Assembly: GCA_041651315.1 (NCBI GenBank)
Contig: JBAZJM010000004.1
Location: forward strand, 1-64,000
Reading direction: 5' to 3'
From: CAITYL01 sp041651315
GTDB taxonomy: Bacteria > Verrucomicrobiota > Lentisphaeria > Oligosphaerales > CAITYL01
DNA length: 64,000 nt
The notes under the pieces are model-generated. The model was not told the DNA's origin, ran no database searches, and was given only the letters and a program-made list of their open reading frames with translations. This document shows, piece by piece, positions 17,017 through 27,236 of the stretch. Each line of letters starts with the position of its first letter. The first letter of the stretch is position 1. The translations under genes and the position numbers were made by a program.

Positions 17017-18384
17017 TCAATCGATGACAGTATAGCCTGCTTCCCGATGTTGTGTCAGGTCGAGGCCGATGCGCTCGTCCTGGGCGGACACCCGCAAGGT
17101 GAGGACAAAGTCAACGATCCGGAACAACAGGTAGGACATGACGAAGGAGTAGGCCATGGTGATGCCGACCGCCTTGACCTGGGCCAGCAACTGGGCCGGA
17201 TTGCCGTGCAGCAGGCCGTTGACGCCGTTGGGATTGACCGCCTGGGTGGCCCAGATGCCCACGGCCAGGGTGCCCCAGATGCCACCCACGCCATGAACGC
17301 CAAAGGCGTCGAGCGAGTCGTCATACTGGTAGCGCGCCTTGAGCGCGGTCACCGAAAACCAGCAGATCAGCCCGGAACCGAGGCCGATCCAGGTGGCGCC
17401 GCCGACATCCACAAAACCGGCGCCCGGCGTGACGGCGGCCAGCCCGGCCACCGCGCCGGTGATCATGCCCAGGGTGGTGGGCTTGCCGAACTTGATCCAG
17501 TCGAGTGCCGACCACACCAGGCCGGCGACCGCGCCCGCCACATGGGTGACCAGGAAGGCATTCACCGCCACCCCGTCGCAGGCCAGCGCGCTGCCGGCAT
17601 TGAAGCCGTACCAGCCGAACCACAGCAGGCCGGCGCCCAGCACCGCCAGCGGCAGGTTGTGCGGCGGCGAGATGTTGTTGGGAAATCCCTGGCGTTTGCC
17701 CAGCACCAGCACCGCCGCCAGCGCCGCCATGCCGGCGTTGATGTGCACCACCGCGCCGCCGGCAAAGTCCACCGCGCCGAAACCGCCCTGCGTGCACAGG
17801 AAGCCGCCCGCCCCCCACAGCCAGTGGCAGACCGGGTTGTAGACCAGCAGCGCCCACAGCACGCTGAAGGCGCAGAAGGCGGCGAAGCGCATCCGCTCGG
17901 CGAAGGCGCCGATGATCAGCCCGGGGGTGATCACCGCGAACATCATCTGGAACAGCATGAACGCCTGGTGCGGCACCTTGGGCGCATAGGGGGCGGGGGT
18001 CATGCCGACCCCGTTGAGCCCCACCCAGCCCAGGCCGCCGATCAGCCCCAGGCCGAAATCCGGGCTGAAGGCCAGGCTGTAGCCGCAGTAGACCCATTCC
18101 AGGCTGACCAGGCACAGGACGGCAAAACACTGCATCAGAATGGACAGGATGTTTTTCTTGCGCACCAGGCCGCCATAGAACAGGGCCAGCCCCGGCATCA
18201 TCAGCATGACCAGCGCCGCCGACAGCAGCACCCAGACCGTGTCGCCGGCAGTCACCGTGGAGGCGGCAGCCACCGGCTCCCCGCCCGCGACGGCGCCCGG
18301 CACCGCCAAAGCCGCCAGCCCCAAACCAAGCCAAGCCACCGGAGCGCCGCCGCGGCGGCGCCGGAAATCAGTGCTGCAGTCCAT
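17017..18384 (-). CDS. amtB: Ammonium transporter
   Basis: A 455-residue Amt family channel. The N-terminus, LGLGLAALAVPGAVAGG, looks like a signal peptide, as in E. coli AmtB. Core motifs are ALVMLMMPGLALFYGGLVRKKN, AFAERMRF, DFAGGAVVHINAG (first pore His) and DAFGVHGVGGIWG (second pore His), with about 11 membrane helices. The frame opens at 18525, but ATG 18382-18384 starts the signal-peptide form. It is the first gene of an amtB-glnB unit. A strong terminator (18543-18570) upstream separates it from ettA. Confidence 0.94.
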   Translation of the reverse strand: MDCSTDFRRRRGGAPVAWLGLGLAALAVPGAVAGGEPVAAASTVTAGDTVWVLLSAALVMLMMPGLALFYGGLVRKKNILSILMQCFAVLCLVSLEWVYCGYSLAFSPDFGLGLIGGLGWVGLNGVGMTPAPYAPKVPHQAFMLFQMMFAVITPGLIIGAFAERMRFAAFCAFSVLWALLVYNPVCHWLWGAGGFLCTQGGFGAVDFAGGAVVHINAGMAALAAVLVLGKRQGFPNNISPPHNLPLAVLGAGLLWFGWYGFNAGSALACDGVAVNAFLVTHVAGAVAGLVWSALDWIKFGKPTTLGMITGAVAGLAAVTPGAGFVDVGGATWIGLGSGLICWFSVTALKARYQYDDSLDAFGVHGVGGIWGTLAVGIWATQAVNPNGVNGLLHGNPAQLLAQVKAVGITMAYSFVMSYLLFRIVDFVLTLRVSAQDERIGLDLTQHREAGYTVID

Positions 18385-18542
18385 GTCTGTGCCGACCCTC
18401 TCGCCGGCCGGCACGCCGCCCGTTGCCGCAGCCACCCGCCGCGGCCCGCGAAGCATGCACCGGCCGCCTCGGCTGTAAACAAACCCCGGGCCAAGGTCGT
18501 CGACAAAAGGCACTACCCAATGCAATCAAAATGGATCCACAG

Positions 18543-18570
18543 AAAAACGCGGGCCGGCTCGGCGGCCCGC
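18543..18570 (-). terminator. Intrinsic terminator after ettA
   Basis: Read on the minus strand, GCGGGCCG and CGGCCCGC form a perfect 8-bp stem with a 6-base loop, followed directly by G and TTTTT. It lies 72 bases past the ettA stop and ahead of amtB. Confidence 0.8.
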
Positions 18571-18641
18571 CAACGGTTCAAAAATGTGCCAGCCGCGCCG
18601 AAACCGGCGTCCGGACGGCAACAAAAATGCACCGGCGCCCC

Positions 18642-20318
<1,677 letters not shown>

Positions 20319-20555
20319 GGCGCGTTTTTCCTCAAACAGCAGTGTCGGCCGCCAGGCACGGCGGCCGGAAGTCTCGGGTTCCCATTCGGCCCGGTACTAT
20401 AAAGCGGCGTCCCGAAAGCGCCGGCCGCCCTGGCACGGCAGCGCCCGGGCAGGCCGGAAACACGCCGTTTCCGGTTTTGACACCCGCCCCCTCCCCCTCG
20501 CAAGGCAAACCTTTTACCGGTCAAAGCTCCAAATGCGCGCCGCCGCGGCGGGAAA

Positions 20556-20732
20556 ATGGGACGTATGGGACACATGGAACCTATGGGATCCGTGGGGCGC
20601 AGAGGACCGGCGGCGCGGACACCAACCCCTGACCTTCGGTACCCTATACCTTTCCTGTGTGCATTTGCGGAAGTCGGACCTTCGGTACCCGTCCCTATGC
20701 GCTTCCCTATGCGCTCGTCCCTATGCGCTCCG
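20556..20732. repeat. Short-word repeats in the ettA upstream region
   Basis: Several direct-repeat patterns fill this stretch. A 9-bp word runs five times from 20556 (ATGGGACGT, ATGGGACAC, ATGGAACCT, ATGGGATCC, GTGGGGCGC). The 14-mer GACCTTCGGTACCC occurs at 20631 and 20677. TCCCTATGCGC is repeated three times between about 20691 and 20730. ORFs in the 587-base gap 20319-20905 that cross these repeats do not look like proteins. Confidence 0.7.
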
Positions 20733-20764
20733 GGGCCGGGCGGCTCGTGCGCCAGTGGGCGCAC

Positions 20765-20896
20765 TCATGCAAGGATGATTTCCGGGGGGCGGTGGACGAT
20801 TGCCTCGCCCTTTGCCGGAAAGTCGGCAAGCACCCCGACAAGCCGTTCAGCGGCACCTTTAATGCCCGCGTCGGCCCCGAACTGCACGCCGCATGA
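20765..20896 (+). pseudogene. HicB-type antitoxin remnant
   Basis: The reading frame ending at TGA 20894-20896 gives a C-terminal fragment resembling HicB-family antitoxins: DDFRGAVDDCLALCRK, then GKHPDKPFSGTF and NARVGPELHAA. In intact HicB proteins a similar block (AVDDYLxxC...PEKPFSGKFNxRxxPELH) joins the RNase H-like part to a ribbon-helix-helix tail. Here the upstream part is repeat sequence, the protein stops inside the last block, and no HicA toxin is visible. It is therefore interpreted as a broken remnant of a toxin-antitoxin pair. Confidence 0.5.
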
Positions 20897-20905
20897 AGGC
20901 GCCGG

Positions 20906-22144
20906 TCATTTCATCTGCACGGCAGGCTTGAAAACCACGGCCATCAGAACCATCAATACGACTGAAATGACGAATGCGATCAAGTACGGCTGCCCCCAAT
21001 GGTGACGGACGGCTTGGGTGGCGGCATCGGTGACGGTGTTGTGCCCGAGAATGAGGTCGAACACAAAATTCGAAAGCAGCGTGCCCAAACCGAACAAGAT
21101 CAGTCCGATCAGTCCCTGGGCCTGGCCGCGCAATTCGGCGGGCGCCACCGCATCAACGTACATCTGGCTGCCGACAACCAGCAGGCCGAAGATCAGGCCA
21201 TGCACCAAAATGCCGCCGAAATCGCCGGCAACCAGATTCTGTGACGCTCCCCAATAGAATGCGCCATAACGGATGGCTAGTGCGCCGAGACCGATGACCA
21301 TCGCCCACTTGTAGCCGACCTTCCTCAGAATGAACGGGATCGTCAGCATGAAAATCAGTTCGAACACCTGCCCGAGGTTCATCGTCACGGTCAGATAGTT
21401 AACGCCCTTCTCGGCAAGATACTGGCCACAATACACGTTGTACCACTGAAAGGGGATCATCGCGAGCAGGATCAGGATCGCAAACACCGCCATGTCAGTC
21501 CGTTTGAAGAGCACCAATGCACGTAGTCCCAGCGCATCGACCAACGACATCGGCCGGTCTTTGGCTTTTGGCAATGTCGGCGGCAGGAAAAAAGCCAAGA
21601 TGCCGCCCGACATGGCGGCAATGGCTCCGGCCATGAAAATGCAGGGGGTGCTGTCGAAATTCTCGATGCCGAGCCACTTCGTGCCCACGATGCTGAAGAC
21701 GGCGGATGCAACCCAGCCGAGCGAACCAAACAGGCGAATTTGGGGGAAAGCCGCGGCCGGGCTGTTCGCCATCGCAATGGTGGCCGTCAGCGACCATGTC
21801 GGCATGTAAAAGAGCATCACCAGCACCAGCGTGACAAACAGGACGGCGGGATCTTTGACCGTATAGGCGCAGGCCAACAGCGCCGCGGAAACAAAGTTGC
21901 AGAACGCCAGTACGTTCTCGCCGTTCATGAAGCGATCTGCGAACATGCCGAAGAACGGGAAGGAAAACGTACCGAACGCCATGATCAGGCCACAGCGATA
22001 CGGCCACGGACTGCCCGCGGGAGAGAGTTTGGTCACATAGGCGAGCATGGGGACAAACCACACTGGCAGCATCATGAACTGTAAAAACATCATCGCGCTG
22101 AGTTTGGCGCGCGTCCCTATCGGCATCGTGCTCGACATCAACAT
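20906..22144 (-). CDS. MFS transporter, nucleoside permease (NupG)-like
   Basis: A 412-residue 12-helix permease resembling the nucleoside:H+ symporter branch of the major facilitator superfamily. Family-like features are LSAMMFLQFMMLPVWFVPM at the N-terminus, PFFGMFADRF as the loop 2-3 motif, and IRLFGSLGWV before helix 5. An AGAGGAA site precedes ATG 22142-22144. It is the last gene of the minus-strand operon that starts with the LacI-pseudopilin gene, so its natural substrate may be a sugar, glycoside or nucleoside released by the upstream hydrolases. The substrate cannot be fixed from sequence. Confidence 0.8.
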   Translation of the reverse strand: MLMSSTMPIGTRAKLSAMMFLQFMMLPVWFVPMLAYVTKLSPAGSPWPYRCGLIMAFGTFSFPFFGMFADRFMNGENVLAFCNFVSAALLACAYTVKDPAVLFVTLVLVMLFYMPTWSLTATIAMANSPAAAFPQIRLFGSLGWVASAVFSIVGTKWLGIENFDSTPCIFMAGAIAAMSGGILAFFLPPTLPKAKDRPMSLVDALGLRALVLFKRTDMAVFAILILLAMIPFQWYNVYCGQYLAEKGVNYLTVTMNLGQVFELIFMLTIPFILRKVGYKWAMVIGLGALAIRYGAFYWGASQNLVAGDFGGILVHGLIFGLLVVGSQMYVDAVAPAELRGQAQGLIGLILFGLGTLLSNFVFDLILGHNTVTDAATQAVRHHWGQPYLIAFVISVVLMVLMAVVFKPAVQMK

Positions 22145-22185
22145 TCCTCTTTACGGTACCGCGGAAGTTTCGCCGGCCGGCCCGT

Positions 22186-22371
22186 TCATTCGGCCGGTGC
22201 CGCGAGGGTGAACACGGTGCCCTCGGCGGCGGCGACGTAAAGGGTGTCGCCGGCCGGGTTGCCGGCGGTGGCGGCTGCCGGCAACCACCACAGCCCGCCC
22301 CGCAGCGGAATGGCAAGGGCCAAGCGGCCTGCCCTGGCGGCCTGGATGATGATCTTGGCGGACGTGTCCAT
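22186..22371 (-). CDS. Small hypothetical ORF in the sugar operon
   Basis: A 61-residue reading frame sits 9 bases after the DUF4838-type gene and 41 bases before the transporter. It contains hydrophobic stretches (LALAIPLRGGLWWLPAAA and DTLYVAAAEGTVFTLAAP) and no recognised motif. The ribosome site is weak. It could be a genuine small protein, a remnant of a larger C-terminal domain, or non-coding spacer; only its position in the operon supports it. Confidence 0.3.
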   Translation of the reverse strand: MDTSAKIIIQAARAGRLALAIPLRGGLWWLPAAATAGNPAGDTLYVAAAEGTVFTLAAPAE

Positions 22372-22380
22372 GGCGAGCCC

Positions 22381-24255
22381 CTAAACTCTATGGCGCGCCA
22401 GCTTGGCTTTGTATTCTCTGGCCTGCCAGCCATTGATGTTCCGGTTGTACCAGCCCTCCTCGGGCAGGCCGAAGGCGAGGGCTTTCTCGTGTGCCACGGA
22501 CAAGGCTTCCAGGGTCCGCTCCATGCCGCAAACGCCCTGGCGTTCCGCATGTTTGTCATCCGTGGCAAAGAAGCGTCCCAGATGGTTCATGGCGCTTTGC
22601 TGGTGGTGCATGACCAACAGTTCGGAACTCTCGAAGAGGGCGCGGCGGACTTCCGTGTCGGCCAGCACCGCCGCCCGGCCGGGCATGTCGTTTTTCCGGG
22701 CGGCCAAGTCGGCGGCGGCCTGGGCCAGGTCGCGTGAGGCCGTGGCATAGGCGCGCGCCATCTCCTTGCCGAACGGGGTGTCCGTTTCCGGCAGCCAGCG
22801 GTAATCGAGGGAGTTGCCGGTGGCGTGGTCGCAGAATCGCATCGCTTCGGCGAAAACGGCGGCCCGCCGGCACAGATATTGCTGCCACGGGGCGGGGTTC
22901 TCGGGGCAGAGTTTCGGCGCCAGCCAGCCGATGAAGTTTTCGGACGTCAGTTCCTCGTGCCACAGCGCCCGCGCGAAGAGCAGCATGTTGAATTCCGGGG
23001 CGATGGCCGGGCCCGCGACTTGCAGCGAAAAATGCGTGCCGATGCCGTGCGACTGGTAGACGCGCAGGTCGCCCAGAATGACTCCGGGCAGGAACGGATA
23101 CATGCCCCGGCATAGGACTTGGTCGAAGTAGTACTCGAAGGTGTGCGCGTCGCCAATGCCATTAAACGCGGTTTGCCAGGCCTCCAATGCTTTAAGGTAG
23201 AATGCGTTGCGCGGGCAACTGGCATCGTCGAGGGCATGGGCGTAGCAGCGTTCGCGCGGGGCGAAAAGCAGGAAGCATTCCGGCGTGGGGCGGATGTTTC
23301 TGCCTGGATACATCGTATCGTGGTACGCAATCACGGGGATCCGGCGTCCGGCGGCACCCTCTTCGCGGAGCGTTTCCGCCAGGAGCCGCATCGCCAGCAT
23401 GGCCTGGTCGGAGGGAGAAAAGGCGCGGCAGGAAGGACAGTTGCACCACCCGCCCGCCGGCAGGTCGTCGGCCCAGGCATGCACGGCATAAGCGCCGGCA
23501 TTCTGGCGTAGCGTCTCCCGGTAGTTCCTCTTCACGATCTGGCGGGCCTTGGGGTTGGTGACGCAAAAATTCGAATCGTTTGTCCGGCGGCCGTTGAAGT
23601 CTTCCGGCTGGAACATGCGAAAGAGTTCGGGCTCCTGCTCAAACCGCGCCCTGGGAAGCAATGCCGAGAGGCCATGCTCGCCGACTTCGAGGCGCAATCC
23701 CAGTTCCTCGGCCAGGCCGCGATCCTCGATCCGATGGGCCACCGCATTGAACCGCAGTTTGGCGTAGAACCGCAACCACTCTTCCACGGAGAAATCCCTG
23801 GCTGTTTCCAGGCTGGCGAAAACGCCCTGGCGGGCAAAACGGGGACGCATGGTCTCCTCGCCCAAGGGCAGGGGCTGCGCCCGGGCCGGTGCCCACTCCC
23901 CCTTCTCTCCCGGCAGCAGAAAGAGGAAACCCAGCCGTTCGGCCAGTTCGTATACCCCGTTTAGCACGCCTTTGGCCGAGCGCGCCGCAACCGTCACGCC
24001 ATGGGCATCGACGGACAACCGGAAACCATCCCCGCCCCTGCCGTCCGCCGGGGCGTCCGCGGCAGAAGCATGCCGGGATTTTCGGGGGGCGATCCGCACA
24101 GAAAACCGGCCAGGCGTGGCCGGTCCGGCTTGGATCTCCGTTGCCACCCCGATTCGCCCCAGCAGCCGGGAAAGTTCCGCCACGGCATACCGATAACAGC
24201 GTTCGGCGCTCTGCTGATCCGCCATCACCACAACCTGACCGGTTAATTCAAGCAT
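22381..24255 (-). CDS. DUF4838-type putative glycoside-processing protein
   Basis: A 624-residue protein with no signal peptide, so probably cytoplasmic. The N-terminal 130 residues resemble the alpha/beta domain found before glucuronidase and hexosaminidase barrels, ending GVLNGVYELAERLGFLFLLPGE. The central region carries DUF4838-like features: DSNFCVTNPKARQIVK, YAVHAWADDLPAGGWCNCPSCRAFSP and the YHDTMYPGRNIRP segment. These suggest a TIM-barrel hydrolase with a CxxC-containing loop, but no catalytic residue is established. Its start is 9 bases after the preceding glycosidase gene. It has an exported relative in the same operon at 27237-29762. Confidence 0.7.
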   Translation of the reverse strand: MLELTGQVVVMADQQSAERCYRYAVAELSRLLGRIGVATEIQAGPATPGRFSVRIAPRKSRHASAADAPADGRGGDGFRLSVDAHGVTVAARSAKGVLNGVYELAERLGFLFLLPGEKGEWAPARAQPLPLGEETMRPRFARQGVFASLETARDFSVEEWLRFYAKLRFNAVAHRIEDRGLAEELGLRLEVGEHGLSALLPRARFEQEPELFRMFQPEDFNGRRTNDSNFCVTNPKARQIVKRNYRETLRQNAGAYAVHAWADDLPAGGWCNCPSCRAFSPSDQAMLAMRLLAETLREEGAAGRRIPVIAYHDTMYPGRNIRPTPECFLLFAPRERCYAHALDDASCPRNAFYLKALEAWQTAFNGIGDAHTFEYYFDQVLCRGMYPFLPGVILGDLRVYQSHGIGTHFSLQVAGPAIAPEFNMLLFARALWHEELTSENFIGWLAPKLCPENPAPWQQYLCRRAAVFAEAMRFCDHATGNSLDYRWLPETDTPFGKEMARAYATASRDLAQAAADLAARKNDMPGRAAVLADTEVRRALFESSELLVMHHQQSAMNHLGRFFATDDKHAERQGVCGMERTLEALSVAHEKALAFGLPEEGWYNRNINGWQAREYKAKLARHRV

Positions 24256-24264
24256 GTTACGCCT

Positions 24265-26403
24265 CTACGCTTCCGGGTAACGTATCCGGATGATTTCGTG
24301 TAAGGCCAGCTTGCCGACATCGATGACGGAATGGTTCCCTTTCCGCCTGACACGGAGCGGGCCGGGCGCTTCGACCAGCCGCGTCGCCTGCAACGGGGCG
24401 TCACCCTTGGCCTCGATGCGGATGTCCGTCACCGGGATGACATCGCGGGGGATGATCGGCATGTAATAGTCGCCGGCTTCGTGCCCTTGGTGGTGGGTGG
24501 TGACGGGGCAGTTGTGCAGGTGGAGGATGCAGGCGCCATCCTTCTCGTGCCGCCAGGCGACGGTCACGCAGGGCGGGGCCTGGACGCGCAACGGGAAATC
24601 GGCGGTGTCCCCAAGGACCGACATCAGCATCCGGCGCAACGGTGAACTGGGGGCATAATAGAACGAAGCGCCCCAATCCCCGGCCAGGTCAATGACAAAC
24701 CCGCGGCCATAGTTCCGCCGTGTCACGCCCGCCAGCGTATCGCGGCCGGTTTTCCCCGTTGCCGGATACATCAAATCCAAGCCGTCGTCCTCCCGCCCGA
24801 TGCCGTCACATGTCATGAGGACGGCGGAACCTTTTCGGGGAGTCTGCCTCGCCAGCATCGTATGCATCGCGAAACCGTGGAGATCCGGGAGCGCGGGCAG
24901 ATGTTTGGTGAAATACAGCGAGTTTCGCCGGAACGCATTGGCCTCTGGCGCCGCCGCCTCGTTCACCGCGCGCAGCTTGCCCAAGGGCGGATGCGCGGTG
25001 GTTTCGCCGTCCTCATCCAGGCTGCCGGCCCACGGTCCGAGCACCAAAACCCCGCCGGCGGACACATACTCCCGCAACGCCCGCGCCTGTGCCGCGGAGA
25101 GCGCCAGTGACAACGGCAGGACAACGGCCTTGTAGCGCGCCAGCCGTCCGGCGGTCAAATGGCGGTCGAACACGATGTCCGTTCCCAGGCCGGTTTCATT
25201 GAGCAACTGGTCCCAGCCGAAAAGGCTTTCCCAATACCAGCCGAAGCCCTTGTGGTCGGCGGTTCGGCGGCCAAAGTAAAAGGTCTCGGTTTGCTGCGAG
25301 AGGTGCAGGGCCACCGGATTGGCGCTGGGCAGTTCGGCATAGCGGGCGCGCTGGCGCAGGAACTCGGCCATGGGGCGCAGAAAGGACTGGACGCTGGCGG
25401 GCACCGATCCCTTGGGAACATCCGTTTCATAGCCGAAGGATGGAATGGCACCGAAAGACAGGCAGCATGCCGCATGGTGCAGGAGCGCCTTGGGCTCGTG
25501 GATCTGCCATTGGGATCCCATGCGCCAACGCGCGACCGGCGTCCAAATGTCCGCTTTCCGGCCATAGGCGACGGCTATTTTCGCGGACATGGAGGTGTGA
25601 TCCATGTGCATCATCGCCTCGCTGGCCGTGACAATGGAGCAGTCATAGGTGTCCAAGGGGCAGGCCGTATGCCATGCATGGGGGGAATAGCGGTGGTAAT
25701 GGTTGATGACGATGGTCTTGTCCGGATAATGCGCATGGAGGGTGTCCACCATCTTCTTCAGATAGGCGGCATACATGGTGAAACGCCAATGCACCCAGGC
25801 GCGAAAGGTCCGGCTCCCAAAATCCACGGACGTTGGCAAGGGGAGGCCAGTTTCGGCGGCGAATTTTTTCCGGCAATGCGTGCAAACGCACGGCGGCGAC
25901 GGCCGCAAGGCGGCGCCGAAATTGGCGCCGTCGAAGAAGAGGCCGTCGAGCCCGAAATTGGCAAAGAACTCGAGCATCATGCCGATCAGTGCGTCGCCAT
26001 AGGGCGAATTGATGCAACACGCCGCCTTTGGCCCGGGATCACGCCGGTCCATGTAGACGATGCGCCAGGACCGGTGCGCCTTCCAGGCCGACTCGCAGTA
26101 CGGCGAGCACCACGTGATGGCGGCCATGCCGCCCGCATGGATGAGGGCGATTTGGCGCTTCAGCTTGGCGGTGAGATCGCCGGGGACGCGCGAAGAGATG
26201 GGGATGAAGGCGGACCGGAACCGCGGGCCCCCATGGTCATAGACCCCCACCCAGCGCGATTCCACGCCGTTCCTGGCCAGGGTCTGTTCGAATCTGGCGC
26301 GGGACAGGCCGCCGACATCGGCGTCGGGCATGAGATAATTCTCGGAAACCCGGAATAGGGTCTGGTCGTATGGCAGTATGGTTTTCATCGGCCGCGGGTT
26401 CAT
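24265..26403 (-). CDS. Putative glycoside hydrolase (GH42-like architecture)
   Basis: A 712-residue protein without a signal peptide. Residues 1-400 look like a TIM barrel, with LDGLFFDGANFG (an acidic strand end typical of retaining glycosidases) and a CTHCRKKF metal-type loop. Residues 400-640 look like the beta-galactosidase trimerisation fold: LARYKAVVLPLSLALSAAQARALREYVSAGGVLVLGPWAG, then a beta-rich tail. The family is assigned by architecture, and its exact GH number is not certain. Starts at 26401-26403 and 26386-26388 are both possible. It begins 4 bases after the PEP-CTERM stop, so it is translationally linked in the operon. Confidence 0.65.
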   Translation of the reverse strand: MNPRPMKTILPYDQTLFRVSENYLMPDADVGGLSRARFEQTLARNGVESRWVGVYDHGGPRFRSAFIPISSRVPGDLTAKLKRQIALIHAGGMAAITWCSPYCESAWKAHRSWRIVYMDRRDPGPKAACCINSPYGDALIGMMLEFFANFGLDGLFFDGANFGAALRPSPPCVCTHCRKKFAAETGLPLPTSVDFGSRTFRAWVHWRFTMYAAYLKKMVDTLHAHYPDKTIVINHYHRYSPHAWHTACPLDTYDCSIVTASEAMMHMDHTSMSAKIAVAYGRKADIWTPVARWRMGSQWQIHEPKALLHHAACCLSFGAIPSFGYETDVPKGSVPASVQSFLRPMAEFLRQRARYAELPSANPVALHLSQQTETFYFGRRTADHKGFGWYWESLFGWDQLLNETGLGTDIVFDRHLTAGRLARYKAVVLPLSLALSAAQARALREYVSAGGVLVLGPWAGSLDEDGETTAHPPLGKLRAVNEAAAPEANAFRRNSLYFTKHLPALPDLHGFAMHTMLARQTPRKGSAVLMTCDGIGREDDGLDLMYPATGKTGRDTLAGVTRRNYGRGFVIDLAGDWGASFYYAPSSPLRRMLMSVLGDTADFPLRVQAPPCVTVAWRHEKDGACILHLHNCPVTTHHQGHEAGDYYMPIIPRDVIPVTDIRIEAKGDAPLQATRLVEAPGPLRVRRKGNHSVIDVGKLALHEIIRIRYPEA

Positions 26404-26407
26404 GCTT

Positions 26408-27139
26408 TCACCGCTGCTTGCGGTTGCGGCGGGCGGGCCACAGCAGAGAGCCGCCTAGCCCCAGCAGGCAGAGCAAGCCAGGCTCGGGTACCACCGCCGT
26501 GTACACAGCGGACACGTCATCCAGGGCTATCTGCCGGGTAATGCCATGCGGATCTTGAAATTCCACGTATAGGTCGTGACCGGCGGCCGCCGTACCGGCG
26601 GTGTAGGAGCAGGTGCGCAGATCCCAGCCATTGACCGTTGCGTTGCCGAAGGTGGCGGTGGTAAGCAAGGTGCCGGAGCCGACCGCGTCCGCCCAAAGCC
26701 GGATATTCAGAATCTGGTCCCCGGCAGGGCTGGGATACATGGTGACCATGTCCGGCCGCAATCCCTGATAGACCGTGACGGTGATTTGATCCCCGGCATT
26801 GACATGCAGGTTGGAGCCGCCGACCTTCAAAATCTGGCTTAGGCTTGCAGGAATGACGCTAACCGGATCGAGAAATCCCCAATAGGTGCCCGTATGCGGG
26901 GCCAGGCCGCCAGTCGTTGGCGCGCGCCCCCCGCCCCCGGAAGTCGCCGTCCAGCCGGAAACGACATAGGTTGAAGGGCCGGCCTCAAAGCCTGGGTTGA
27001 TGATGTCGATTATGGCGGCAGACATGGTTCCAGCGGTGATGAGCATTCCCACTAGCACGGCCAATGCCATGGCAAAAACGGACGGGTATCCTGCTTTCGC
27101 GGTCTGGATCGGACGGGGGGAACAGATTGCTTCTTTCAT
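26408..27139 (-). CDS. PEP-CTERM sorting-domain protein
   Basis: A 243-residue exported protein. It has an N-terminal signal helix (VFAMALAVLVGMLITAGTMSA) and a beta-rich body starting IINPGFEAGPSTYVVSGWTAT that resembles carbohydrate-binding or discoidin-like domains. The C-terminal sorting tail is VPEPGLLCLLGLGGSLLWPARRNRK: PEP motif, hydrophobic helix, basic end. Such tails are processed by exosortase, which is not in this window. ATG 27137-27139 has an AGGAG site 8 bases upstream; the frame opens at 27322. It is inside the hydrolase operon, so it may bind substrate or hold enzymes at the cell surface. Confidence 0.88.
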   Translation of the reverse strand: MKEAICSPRPIQTAKAGYPSVFAMALAVLVGMLITAGTMSAAIIDIINPGFEAGPSTYVVSGWTATSGGGGRAPTTGGLAPHTGTYWGFLDPVSVIPASLSQILKVGGSNLHVNAGDQITVTVYQGLRPDMVTMYPSPAGDQILNIRLWADAVGSGTLLTTATFGNATVNGWDLRTCSYTAGTAAAGHDLYVEFQDPHGITRQIALDDVSAVYTAVVPEPGLLCLLGLGGSLLWPARRNRKQR

Positions 27140-27236
27140 GACGGCTTCTCCTGTGGGCGTTGACGCCGGGTGGTTATTCCGCGCGGCTGGCGACGTCTCC
27201 AGCCGCGATTTTCGCCGTGACATATGGGCACGGGGG

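Noticed and set aside
20556..21005. A 149-codon open frame beginning in the 9-bp repeats
   Set aside because: Its start codons come from the repeat and its translation is not protein-like; only the separate HicB-like frame has similarity.
21495..22568. A 357-codon minus-strand frame overlapping the NupG-like gene
   Set aside because: It is a shifted frame of the transporter and the preceding gene; the transporter frame has proper helices and a ribosome site.
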